Assembly: GCA_937892395.1 (NCBI GenBank)
Contig: CALAGJ010000103.1
Span: forward strand, 1-7,496
Reading direction: 5' to 3'
Origin: an uncultured Parafilimonas sp.
GTDB lineage: Bacteria > Bacteroidota > Bacteroidia > Chitinophagales > Chitinophagaceae
Length of the DNA: 7,496 bases
In this document: piece after piece, positions 1 to 7,159 of the stretch
How the letters are laid out: each line of letters opens with the position of its first letter
Numbering within the stretch: position 1 is the first letter of the stretch
Made by a program: the position numbers and the translations under genes
The notes under the pieces: generated by a model
Seen by the model: the letters and a program-made list of their open reading frames with translations, nothing else
The model's database searches: none
Told to the model about the DNA's origin: nothing

Positions 1-2
1 CA

Positions 3-323
3 GATACATTTATACCATCTTCAGGTAAAGTAGATATATATATTCCGCCTAGTGGAATAGGTATAAGAGTAGATTCATTTGTATATCCTGGATATATAAT
101 CCCACCATATTATGATAGTTTGATTGCAAAACTTATTGTACATGCACCTACACGTGAAATTGCTATAAGACGATTAAAAGGTGCATTAAAAGATTATGTA
201 ATTACAGGAGTTGACACTTTAATACCATTATTTCAAAAATTAGTAAATAATGAAGATGTTATAAATAATCGTATTGATATTAAATGGTTAGAAGATGTAT
301 TTATGAAAAAAAGATATGATTAA
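3..323 (+). CDS. accC: Biotin carboxylase (acetyl-CoA carboxylase subunit), C-terminal fragment
   Basis: Biotin carboxylase carries out the ATP- and bicarbonate-dependent carboxylation of biotin on the carrier protein AccB, the first half-reaction of acetyl-CoA carboxylase in cytoplasmic fatty-acid synthesis. Only the last 106 codons are present, against about 450 residues for the family; the 5' part lies off the left edge. Diagnostic stretches are GIRVDSFVYPGY (bases 60-95; its Arg at 66-68 matches E. coli Arg338 near the active site), PPYYDSLIAKLIV, and the end pattern DYVITGVDTLIPLFQKL then IDIKWLE. These belong to the biotin-carboxylase C-terminal domain. The PLFQ and IKWLE wording resembles alphaproteobacterial AccC more than Bacteroidota AccC, from memory only. 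Composition is very AT-rich with ATA, AGA and TTA codons, unlike the rest of the window. PccA or pyruvate carboxylase subunits are related, but the stop soon after WLE, with no biotinyl domain, favours AccC. Confidence 0.88.
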   Translation, partial: DTFIPSSGKVDIYIPPSGIGIRVDSFVYPGYIIPPYYDSLIAKLIVHAPTREIAIRRLKGALKDYVITGVDTLIPLFQKLVNNEDVINNRIDIKWLEDVFMKKRYD

Positions 324-366
324 AATATTTATATAGTGCAAATATCAAAATCAATAGTTAAAAATA
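324..366. other. Probable chimeric junction between unrelated DNAs
   Basis: After the accC stop the sequence stays extremely AT-rich (9 G/C in 301-360). In the frame of the downstream giant protein the last stop is at 355-357. From about 364 that frame already reads IYSNNISNVNNGIAFNAV, which matches the Asn-rich beta-helix coils that follow. There is no start codon, signal peptide or promoter between the two genes. This fits a join of two unrelated sequences somewhere in 324-366, with the giant gene entered in mid-repeat. The exact point cannot be fixed because both sides are AT-rich here. Confidence 0.7.
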
Positions 367-414
367 TATAGTAATAATATTTCAAATGTAAACAACGGTA
401 TTGCATTCAATGCA

Positions 415-3400
415 GTGAGTTCTGCTTCCAATATGGATGTAAATAATGATATTGGAGGCAGTAGTATCTCAACTGGGAATACCATTACAAATTGGGGTGG
501 GCAGATAGCTGCGGGTTCTTACAGTAATCTCACAGGTACCAATTTTGGAATCTGGATGAATCACCAACCTGGTGGTAATGTTTCGTATAATACAGTAACC
601 AGTGCCACTGGTGTAAATGTTACGGGTACCATAAATGGAATCCGTCAAGATTATTCTGCAGGTGGTGCCAGCGGTACAGTTACCAATACGGTTTCGAATA
701 ATACGGTTACTTTGAATGGGGCGGCATCAACTACATTCCGTTGCATTGACTTGGGTGCTGTTTCCGGAACAAATGTTACTTATAATATTACAAATAACCA
801 GTTACTGAATAATACCGTAACAGGCTTATCAACTTCATTCTCTGGGATTTTGAGTTCAGCTATTATTAATACACTCAATATTAGTAATAATATTATTCGT
901 GGCACCACAAGTAGCGCTACATCTGGAGGGTTTACGGGCTTATCAAATACTGCTACGGTATCGAGCACTGTTAATATAAACAATAACCAGATTGGCGATG
1001 CATTAGGTAATGCGATTACATTCAGTGCCGCCACAACCGGTACTATCAACGGTATTGTTGTATCCGGTGGCACTGGTGGCCCTACAATTAATATTACCGG
1101 TAATAACTTTCAAGGTATTTCACAATCAGTAATAGGCAGCGGGGCACATAATTATATTAATGTTTCAGCCTTTACTGCATCAAACAATCATAACATAACT
1201 GGCAATACTTTCACAAGTCTTGATGCCAATACCTCCAGTGATGTTTACTTTATACAGGATGGCAGTAGTATGGCATCATCAAGAACAAAAAATGTGAGCA
1301 GTAATAGTATTTCAGGCAGCTTTATAAAGCGGGCAGGTGTTGGTTTTTCGCAAGTCTTTTTGTTTTCTGACGGCAGTGCAGCATCTTCCACATCTTCATC
1401 AGCAACGTTTAATAGTAATGATTTCTCTAATATTACACTGAATGGCAACACCTATCTAGGCGGCTGGTTTACACAGGATGGCTCCAGCATCGCAAAAACG
1501 ATACAAAACAATATATTCAGAAATATCAGTGGTAGCACCAATACAATCGAGGTGATGACTGTAAGAGGCAGTGGATCCGCAACCATATCCGGTAATACTA
1601 TAAGAGGTATAAGCGGTGGCGGCGCATTTGTTACCGGGTTGATTTTAGGAACAGGCACTCAAACAGCAAGTTCCAATACAATCAGGAACCTCACAAACTC
1701 GGCAACTTCAGGCGTAGTAAGAGCTTTTGCATCTACCGGTACTGGTACCAATACCATTCAGGGAAATACAATTGATTCTATATATGCTACTGGAGCAACT
1801 TCAATTGCAGTAGCAATAGATATTTCTGCCGGCTCTACTACTGGCGTAAACATCAGCAAAAACAAAATTTACGATATTGCCAATACCACATCCACGATGA
1901 ATGCAACGGATGGCGCTGTAAATGGCATTAGGGTAAGTGCAGGCTCCAGTGCCATTATAAACATCAATAACAACCTTATTGGCGATTTAAAAGCAACTAG
2001 TGCAAGTGATGCAACAAATGTGGCTGTGAGAGGAGTCAACATCAATGCCTCCAGTGGTACTACATCCACCACAAACTTATTTTACAATACAATTTATCTG
2101 AATACTTCTGGTGGCACTAATTTTAGCAGCACAGCTGTTTATCAGTTTGCAAGCAGTACAACTGCCAGTTTTAACTTAGATATGCGTAATAATATTTTAG
2201 TGAATTTATCCACTCCATCAGGCTCTGGGTTAACTACTGCTTTCAGAAGAAGTTCCAATACATCCCTGAATAATTATTCGACCAGTTCTAACAATAACCT
2301 GTTTTATGCAGGCACACCTTCTTCCAACAGGCTGATATTTACGGATGGTACTACACCTCAGCAAACTATCAGCAGTTATATCAGCTTTATGTCCACAAGA
2401 GACAATGCTTCCGTAACAGAAAATGTACCTTTCCTGAGCACAGTCAGTTCTGCATCAAATTTCCTCTTTGTGGATGCAACCAATCCTACATTTGTTGAAA
2501 GTGGAGGAACAACCGCAACGATATCACCCACCGGTGACTATGCAGGCGATATTCGTTTTGGAGAGTCGGGCTATAGCGGCACGGGTACAGCAACAGATAT
2601 AGGTGCTGATGAAATTAATGGTGTAAATACTTCTACTTATTATTTTAGAACAAAGTCATCTGGTTCAAGCTGGAAAAATGCCGCATATTGGGAGTATTCA
2701 CCAGATGGGGTTATATGGAGTGATGCAACATCTTATCCCACTTCTTTAGCTACTAAGATTAATATTAGAAGCGGGCACACCATTACAATTCCTTCTGCGG
2801 TAACTGCCAATGCATTACAAGTTGATAATGGTGGTATTTTGAATCAAACAAATGGCTTTAGCCTGACAATATCAAACGGAACTGGAAATGATGGAAGTGG
2901 ATATGATTTTATTGTAGAGAATGGAGGCATTTATGTAATAAATGGTACAAAGCCCGTATTTAATACAGGAGCTACTGCCGAAATTAGAACAGGTGGAACT
3001 GTAAGAGCAGACGGTAATAGCTCTCCAAATGAAAGTGATGACTTTGCATATCAAACAAATGCAACTTTTAGAACAGGAAGTATTTTTCAATGGAATAATT
3101 CCAATGCTATTCAAACATCCGGGCTAACATATTTTCAAAATTCTACAACATCGGATATGCCAATTTTTAGAGTTACAGCAAGTATTGGAACTAATTTGGG
3201 TGCAAGCTCTTCAACCACTTTCAATGGGAAGTTTGAATGTAATTCAGGAACCGCCACATGGGCAAATTCTGGAATCAAAACATTTAGGGACGGTTTAGGA
3301 GGTACAGGTACAATAACCCACAATTCTTCCTGTGGTACATTTTCAATAACAGGCACAAATGCCGTGATAGATGGATCGGTTACAATCAATATTGATAATA

Positions 3401-5814
3401 CAGGTAGCACACTAATTGATTTACAAATAGCTAACGGTGCCAACTGTACTATTTCTGGTAGTCCAACTATTAAAGTTGGTACAACAACAAGTGCAGGTGG
3501 TTTATTTACAGTTGATGGCACACTCATACATAATGGCACAACTCCAATTGATTTTAAAACAGGCAGTGGTGATTTTACTGTAAACGGCAATTATTCCGGC
3601 ACTGGTACATTAACATTAAGCAATAGTACAACAGACATTATTATTGGTGGTACCAGTGTCGGCAGTGCAGGTACATTCAAATTTACCATCGGCTCTACAA
3701 ACAATACGGCAAGCTCACTTACTATTTCAAGAACAGGCAGCGGCGCTGATATGACCTTGGGCTCTGATTTTGGTGTTACCAATACCATGACACTCGGCAC
3801 AGGTACTAGTTTGACACTTGGGTCAAATACCTTAACAGGAAATGGTACAATAGCAGGTGCTGGTACTTTGACTGGTAGTGCAAGCTCTAATCTCTTTATT
3901 GGTGGCACTGGTGGTAGTTCATTTGGTACATTACTTTTTACACCTGGCTCACAGACATTAAATAATTTTACTATGGGCCGTAGTGGATCAGCAGCTGTAA
4001 CCTTGGGTACTGCCAATAATTTAACTGTGGGTGGTGTGTTTGATATTACCAACAGTGCAGCCACTGTAGTTTTAGGCAGTAATACATTAACCATGAATGG
4101 AACACTTACAGGTGCAGGTACATTTACTGGTTCTTCATCTTCCAATATTACAGTTGGTGGCAGCTCTGGCGGCAGCTTAGGCACTATGCAGTTTGCCTTA
4201 GGAGCAAGAACATTAAGCACACTTACCATAAGCCGAACAGGTATTGGTGCAAATGCTATATTGGGTTCTGACCTTTCTATCAATAATTTATTAGATATTG
4301 TAAATAGCGCAGCCACATTCAGCATTGGCTCTAATACACTTACACTGGCTGATGCTACTATTACTGGCAGTGGTTCATTATTTGGAACTACATCATCAAA
4401 CCTTACAATGAATGGTACAGGACAGGTGGGGACTTTGCGTTTTGCAAGTGGGGGGCAATTACTGAATACACTTAGTTTAGACAGATCGCTAATTGTCAAT
4501 GATTATGCAGTATTGATGGCATCACCACTTACAGTGAATGCATTAACTCTTACCAATGGCATCATTGCCACAGGCGCCAATTTATTTACTTGGACACGCA
4601 CCGGGTCATTATTGCCTGCGGCTCAAACTTCTTATACTGCAAACTCTACTACTTACAAAAACAGTTATATCTGCCTCTGTGATGGCAGTGGCAATGCACT
4701 TAGTTTTACGGCACCTTTTGATGCTGCTGATAATATTGGTTTCCGGGTGCAGAATGTGGGCAACAATGTATGGCTGCCAATAGGTGTTGATTTTGATGCA
4801 CCAAACCGCATGTGGATAGACAACAGTGGCAGCGCACCACTAGGCACAACAGATGACATTACAGTGCTGCTGGCCAAGGGCGATATAGGAGGCACAGACA
4901 AACCTGTGGTGCGTCGTATATGGTATGCTTATGAAGGTACAGCGGGTGGTACAAAAGCAAATATGCGACTGTATTTTACAAAGCGGGATCCATCACTTTT
5001 TGGTATCAGTCAGGATGAAGTAGAAACAGGATTTGATCAAACAGATGTAACGCTTACGCAAAAAGACTATGGTGATCCAAACTATATCAATGTGGCTCAA
5101 AATGGAGATATCCTCAATGCATCAACCAATACATTTAATACTGAAGTATATGGTCAGTACAGTATTGGCATAAGCCCAGATGTGAATGCTGCAACTAATG
5201 GTATCAATAAGTTTAGCCGTTTTGCCGTAATGAATATCAATAGTTTCATTTTGCCGGTTACCATTACAAAAGTAAATGCGGTACTGCAGCAAGATGCATC
5301 AGTACATATCAGTTGGACATCAGTACAAGAAACCAATGTAGATCACTACGAAGTGGAGCGAAGTAAAGATGTGATAGGATTTGAAAGCATTGGCCGGGCA
5401 ACAGCCCGAAATACTGGAGCCTTGGAGCAGGCATATAGCCTGAAAGATGCACAACCACTATCCGGCAATAATTTCTATCGCATAAAAATAATTGAGAAAG
5501 ATGGCAAAATATCATACAGCAATGTGGTATTGGTAGTAAATGGCAGTATAGCAGCTGTAATAAAAGTACAGCCAAATTTGATCAGTGGCAGTCATACAGG
5601 TATACAGTTTACAAATACTCCGGCGGGTAAATTTGAACTGGTGTTGTATAACATGAGTGGTCAGCAAATATGGAAGCAAATATTGCAGCACGGAGGTGGT
5701 TCAGCATATTATGATTTATGGCTTCCGGCATCACTGCCCAATGGCGCATACATCATGCAGATAGTGGGAGAGGGTGGTCTGCGCCTTTCACAGAAAATTG
5801 TGGTGCAGCAGTAG
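415..5814 (+). CDS. Giant beta-helix, T9SS-sorted surface protein (5'-truncated)
   Basis: Predicted very large secreted or cell-surface protein, probably adhesin-like; substrate unknown. The GTG at 415 is only the first formal start: the frame is open and repeat-like back to 358, and there is no signal peptide, so the true N-terminus is missing. Residues are counted from 415. Residues 1-735 are Asn/Ser/Thr/Gly-rich coils of about 25-40 residues with NNxI-type turns, typical of right-handed parallel beta-helices, closing with DIGADE at 728-733. Residues 743-1070 are a linker opening with a WxxxxYWEYSPDG motif. Residues 1071-1400 hold four tandem repeats of about 85 residues. Residues 1400-1612 are a conserved pre-C-terminal region (RMWIDNSG, AKGDIGG, RLYFTKRD). 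Residues 1613-1710 are a fibronectin-III-like domain (LPVTITK, HYEVERS, LSGNNFYRIK). Residues 1716-1799 are a T9SS type A sorting domain (LPNGAYIMQIVG, final KIVVQQ), with QPNL where YPNP is usual. Domain calls are by recognition; function is inferred. Confidence 0.88.
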   Translation: MSSASNMDVNNDIGGSSISTGNTITNWGGQIAAGSYSNLTGTNFGIWMNHQPGGNVSYNTVTSATGVNVTGTINGIRQDYSAGGASGTVTNTVSNNTVTLNGAASTTFRCIDLGAVSGTNVTYNITNNQLLNNTVTGLSTSFSGILSSAIINTLNISNNIIRGTTSSATSGGFTGLSNTATVSSTVNINNNQIGDALGNAITFSAATTGTINGIVVSGGTGGPTINITGNNFQGISQSVIGSGAHNYINVSAFTASNNHNITGNTFTSLDANTSSDVYFIQDGSSMASSRTKNVSSNSISGSFIKRAGVGFSQVFLFSDGSAASSTSSSATFNSNDFSNITLNGNTYLGGWFTQDGSSIAKTIQNNIFRNISGSTNTIEVMTVRGSGSATISGNTIRGISGGGAFVTGLILGTGTQTASSNTIRNLTNSATSGVVRAFASTGTGTNTIQGNTIDSIYATGATSIAVAIDISAGSTTGVNISKNKIYDIANTTSTMNATDGAVNGIRVSAGSSAIININNNLIGDLKATSASDATNVAVRGVNINASSGTTSTTNLFYNTIYLNTSGGTNFSSTAVYQFASSTTASFNLDMRNNILVNLSTPSGSGLTTAFRRSSNTSLNNYSTSSNNNLFYAGTPSSNRLIFTDGTTPQQTISSYISFMSTRDNASVTENVPFLSTVSSASNFLFVDATNPTFVESGGTTATISPTGDYAGDIRFGESGYSGTGTATDIGADEINGVNTSTYYFRTKSSGSSWKNAAYWEYSPDGVIWSDATSYPTSLATKINIRSGHTITIPSAVTANALQVDNGGILNQTNGFSLTISNGTGNDGSGYDFIVENGGIYVINGTKPVFNTGATAEIRTGGTVRADGNSSPNESDDFAYQTNATFRTGSIFQWNNSNAIQTSGLTYFQNSTTSDMPIFRVTASIGTNLGASSSTTFNGKFECNSGTATWANSGIKTFRDGLGGTGTITHNSSCGTFSITGTNAVIDGSVTINIDNTGSTLIDLQIANGANCTISGSPTIKVGTTTSAGGLFTVDGTLIHNGTTPIDFKTGSGDFTVNGNYSGTGTLTLSNSTTDIIIGGTSVGSAGTFKFTIGSTNNTASSLTISRTGSGADMTLGSDFGVTNTMTLGTGTSLTLGSNTLTGNGTIAGAGTLTGSASSNLFIGGTGGSSFGTLLFTPGSQTLNNFTMGRSGSAAVTLGTANNLTVGGVFDITNSAATVVLGSNTLTMNGTLTGAGTFTGSSSSNITVGGSSGGSLGTMQFALGARTLSTLTISRTGIGANAILGSDLSINNLLDIVNSAATFSIGSNTLTLADATITGSGSLFGTTSSNLTMNGTGQVGTLRFASGGQLLNTLSLDRSLIVNDYAVLMASPLTVNALTLTNGIIATGANLFTWTRTGSLLPAAQTSYTANSTTYKNSYICLCDGSGNALSFTAPFDAADNIGFRVQNVGNNVWLPIGVDFDAPNRMWIDNSGSAPLGTTDDITVLLAKGDIGGTDKPVVRRIWYAYEGTAGGTKANMRLYFTKRDPSLFGISQDEVETGFDQTDVTLTQKDYGDPNYINVAQNGDILNASTNTFNTEVYGQYSIGISPDVNAATNGINKFSRFAVMNINSFILPVTITKVNAVLQQDASVHISWTSVQETNVDHYEVERSKDVIGFESIGRATARNTGALEQAYSLKDAQPLSGNNFYRIKIIEKDGKISYSNVVLVVNGSIAAVIKVQPNLISGSHTGIQFTNTPAGKFELVLYNMSGQQIWKQILQHGGGSAYYDLWLPASLPNGAYIMQIVGEGGLRLSQKIVVQQ
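1234..2211 (+). repeat. Degenerate beta-helix coil repeats, about 25-40 residues each
   Basis: This is the clearest part of the N-terminal repeat region. Successive units begin with a hydrophobic strand, then a Gly/Ser turn, then an Asn-x-Ile strand. Examples are YFIQDGSSMASS, VFLFSDGSAASS and GWFTQDGSSIAK, followed by units with SGNTIRGIS, SSNTIRNLT, QGNTIDSIY, SKNKIYDIA and NNNLIGDLK. The repeat is visible in the protein but strongly diverged in DNA. It fits stacked coils of a right-handed beta-helix. The boundaries given are approximate. Confidence 0.65.
3625..4600 (+). repeat. Four tandem 252-255-bp (84-85-residue) repeats
   Basis: Units start at 3625 (84 codons), 3877 (85), 4132 (85) and 4387 (degenerate at its end, fading by about 4600). 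Each begins with a Ser/Thr-rich SSN-type turn and IxVGG or IIGG, continues through GTxxF, a TLxxLTISRTG-like strand and LGS, and ends with GSNTLT-x-NGT-x-xGAGTxTG. The second and third units have exactly the same length and share NSAAT and GSNTLT. The first to third units are the best conserved. Equal unit lengths without internal gaps indicate duplication of a structural module, probably beta-solenoid. Confidence 0.8.
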
Positions 5815-6177
5815 GGGATAGCAGCAGTGAAAATATTTCCTTGTGAAGTGAGTTTGGATTGGCCACCTTCGAATAATTGTGTACAGCATAACGATTGATT
5901 GCTATATGACCTTTAGTGTTGTTCATTGCCGCAGGGATAGAGGAATTTTGTTATGCCCTACGGGCAATTAGTAAGCCTCATTCAACCCTGATTGCCTTTT
6001 TATGCTTTTGCGTTCATCATTGCCCGAAGGGAGGAAATTTTTTCTATCTATTAGTTTTTGGGGAATGATTAGGCTATATAAAAATGGCTCCAATACAGAT
6101 TGGGTACCTTGAATATAACTTAGTTATGGCACAGCGAAAACAAATTAATAAGTGTGAAGCATGCAATTGCAAAAAAT
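5815..6177. other. Non-coding stretch between convergent genes
   Basis: This stretch lies after the giant-gene stop and before the terminator of the minus-strand gene. I see no protein-coding signal on either strand and no tRNA or rRNA. It contains a 5-bp hairpin TGCCC-TAC-GGGCA at 5954-5966 without a following T-run, the degenerate direct repeats noted separately, and a small inverted repeat ATAAC-TTA-GTTAT at 6115-6127. None of these is a convincing terminator for the giant gene. Confidence 0.6.
5922..6045. repeat. Pair of degenerate intergenic direct repeats
   Basis: The copy at 5922-5950 reads ttcattgccgcagggatag followed by aggaattttg. The copy at 6012-6045 reads gttcatcattgcccgaaggg followed by aggaaatttttt. 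They share TTCAT, ATTGCC, a G/C core ending AGGGA, and GAGGAA(A)TTTT, with small gaps. They lie about 90 bp apart in the non-coding stretch downstream of the giant gene. They could be decayed copies of a short intergenic repeat family. Two copies are too few to be sure. Confidence 0.35.
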
Positions 6178-6202
6178 AAAAAACCCGGCACAGCCGGGCT
6201 TT
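6168..6202 (-). terminator. Intrinsic terminator of the small T9SS-sorted protein gene
   Basis: Read on the minus strand, a perfect 6-bp stem CCCGGC / GCCGGG with loop TGT (bases 6198-6184) is followed at once by TTTTTTATTTTTT. A run of A on the 5' side extends pairing with the T-run. It sits about 20 bases past the stop of the 6223-6606 gene, where a rho-independent terminator is expected. On the plus strand the stem is followed by only CTTTAC, so it should act poorly on the converging giant gene. Confidence 0.85.
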
Positions 6203-6222
6203 ACAAAACATATAAAAATATA

Positions 6223-6606
6223 TTATTTTACTACCTGAAATTTTCCTGTTTCAATAATTTTTCCAGATTTGTCTTTCAACTGATATACATAAATTCCTCT
6301 AAAAAAATTTTCATTGAATGTAAGAGTGGTACGCACTGTATTAACCTGTGATTCAAATAATTTTTTTCCAGAAAAACTAAAGACTTGAATACTATTTCCT
6401 TTATTAATTTGAGTATAATCCACATCAAAATTTACAAATGAAGTGGCAGGATTGGGATAGCATTTTACAACCTTTACAGCTATCAAATCATAGTAACCTT
6501 CTTTATGATTGTCCGTAGCAAATACCATCCATACAGTGCAAGATAAAAACAGCACCAAGGCCGCTTTCATAATGCTTTTGGTTATATGTATGATTATTTG
6601 CTTCAT
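6223..6606 (-). CDS. Small secreted protein, little more than a T9SS sorting domain
   Basis: Predicted 127-residue exported protein of unknown function. A signal peptide is clear: lysines near the start, a hydrophobic core at residues 15-30 (AALVLFLSCTVWMVFA), and likely cleavage after VFA. Only about 15 residues follow before a complete T9SS type A C-terminal domain: CYPNPATSFVNFDV (49-62), SIQVFSFSGKKLFES (72-86), RGIYVYQL (103-110) and terminal GKFQVVK (121-127). YPNP, the FSxSGKK turn and GxYxY are hallmarks of the family. No passenger domain is present. An open frame extends to 6738 but overlaps the upstream gene. A second Met at 6570 gives a 115-residue protein with a more typical signal peptide and a longer leader from the candidate promoter, and is a real alternative. 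The gene starts 82 bases after the peroxiredoxin stop and ends at a strong terminator. Confidence 0.85.
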   Translation of the reverse strand: MKQIIIHITKSIMKAALVLFLSCTVWMVFATDNHKEGYYDLIAVKVVKCYPNPATSFVNFDVDYTQINKGNSIQVFSFSGKKLFESQVNTVRTTLTFNENFFRGIYVYQLKDKSGKIIETGKFQVVK

Positions 6607-6616
6607 GACTTGAGGG

Positions 6617-6646
6617 TAAAAGTAATAAAATTTATTTGTTGTACAA
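6617..6646 (-). promoter_or_regulatory. Candidate Bacteroidota-type promoter for the small T9SS-sorted gene
   Basis: On the minus strand a TTG (6646-6644) is followed after 19 bases by TACTTTTA (6624-6617). This fits the Bacteroidota housekeeping pattern TTG, about 19 bases, then TAnnTTTG, except for the last base. Transcription would begin around 6613, leaving only a few bases before the ATG at 6606 but about 40 before the ATG at 6570. The AT-rich background makes chance matches likely. Confidence 0.35.
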
Positions 6647-6688
6647 ACTGTTTTGTTTTTTTTATCAAATTTTAGGAATACATATACC

Positions 6689-7159
6689 CTATAACTTGGC
6701 CAAAACTTCCTGTACTTTATTAAAATTCGGCATATCACCAGGGCTGTTGCACACTTCTACATACTGTACCACTTGATTTTTATCAATTACAATTACCGCT
6801 CTTTTGCTCACACCCATCATTTCAAAAGCCGGAAATATGTCATACAATACATCATAATCCTTCGATACGCTTTTGTTGAAATCGCTTAGTAAAGGGAAAC
6901 CAATATGCTGCTGTTCTTTAAAGGCGGCTAATGTAAAAAGAGAGTCTATTGAAATACCCAGTACAGCAGCGTTTGCAGTATTATATGCTTGCAAATTGTC
7001 TGTAATATCACAAACTTCTTTTGTACATACACTCGAAAATGCTAAGGGAAAAAACACAAGCACAACATGCTGTCCTTGGTAGTCTTGCAAACTTACTTTG
7101 GATTTGTCGGATGCATATAAAGTGAACTCTGGTGCTTTGTTGCCAATTAATGTACTCAT
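6689..7159 (-). CDS. Peroxiredoxin (AhpC/TSA superfamily, AhpE/PrxQ-like)
   Basis: Thiol peroxidase that reduces hydrogen peroxide and organic hydroperoxides in the cytoplasm. It is 156 residues, the normal size for AhpE or PrxQ/BCP-type enzymes, with no signal peptide. The N-terminus GNKAPEFTLYASD is the usual redoxin start. The active site is FFPLAFSSVC: Pro38, Ser42 (Thr in most relatives) and peroxidatic Cys45, with the matching Arg at 120 in SKRAVIVID. Cys50 lies five residues after Cys45, the spacing of the resolving cysteine in PrxQ/BCP, so an atypical 2-Cys mechanism is possible. The PLAF wording is closer to AhpE, usually a 1-Cys enzyme. A third Cys is at 137. The ATG at 7159 is preceded by the A-rich stretch AGAAAAAAATT, usual for Bacteroidota starts. 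It lies between porP/sprF (81 bases upstream) and the small T9SS protein (82 bases downstream); no clear promoter or terminator was found in the upstream gap. Confidence 0.93.
   Translation of the reverse strand: MSTLIGNKAPEFTLYASDKSKVSLQDYQGQHVVLVFFPLAFSSVCTKEVCDITDNLQAYNTANAAVLGISIDSLFTLAAFKEQQHIGFPLLSDFNKSVSKDYDVLYDIFPAFEMMGVSKRAVIVIDKNQVVQYVEVCNSPGDMPNFNKVQEVLAKL

Noticed and set aside
780..3114. Further antisense open frames of 67-97 codons opposite the beta-helix region
   Set aside because: Same composition effect. The sense frame is continuous and repeat-structured through all of them.
3135..4499. Two long adjacent antisense open frames (151 and 302 codons) opposite the giant gene
   Set aside because: They lie wholly opposite the repeat region. 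Their Pro/Val/Leu-rich composition is what reverse-reading Gly/Thr/Asn/Ser codons gives, and they show no recognisable domain, signal or start context. They are shadows of the sense frame.
4556..4783. Plus-strand 75-codon frame inside the giant gene
   Set aside because: Out of frame with a clearly coding sense frame, and it shows no protein features of its own.
415..5814. CRISPR array or nucleotide-level satellite in the repeat-rich gene
   Set aside because: The repeats are conserved in protein, not as identical DNA units with spacers, and the reading frame is kept throughout.
5954..5966. Hairpin as terminator of the giant gene
   Set aside because: The stem has only 5 bp, lies 140 bases past the stop and has no T-run after it.
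6154..6351. Plus-strand 65-codon frame across the terminator and the small T9SS gene
   Set aside because: It starts in the intergenic region, runs through the terminator stem and lies opposite a well-supported gene.
6606..6738. Longer N-terminus (171 codons) for the small T9SS protein
   Set aside because: It would overlap the end of the peroxiredoxin gene and place the signal peptide far inside the protein. Starts at 6606 or 6570 put it at the N-terminus.
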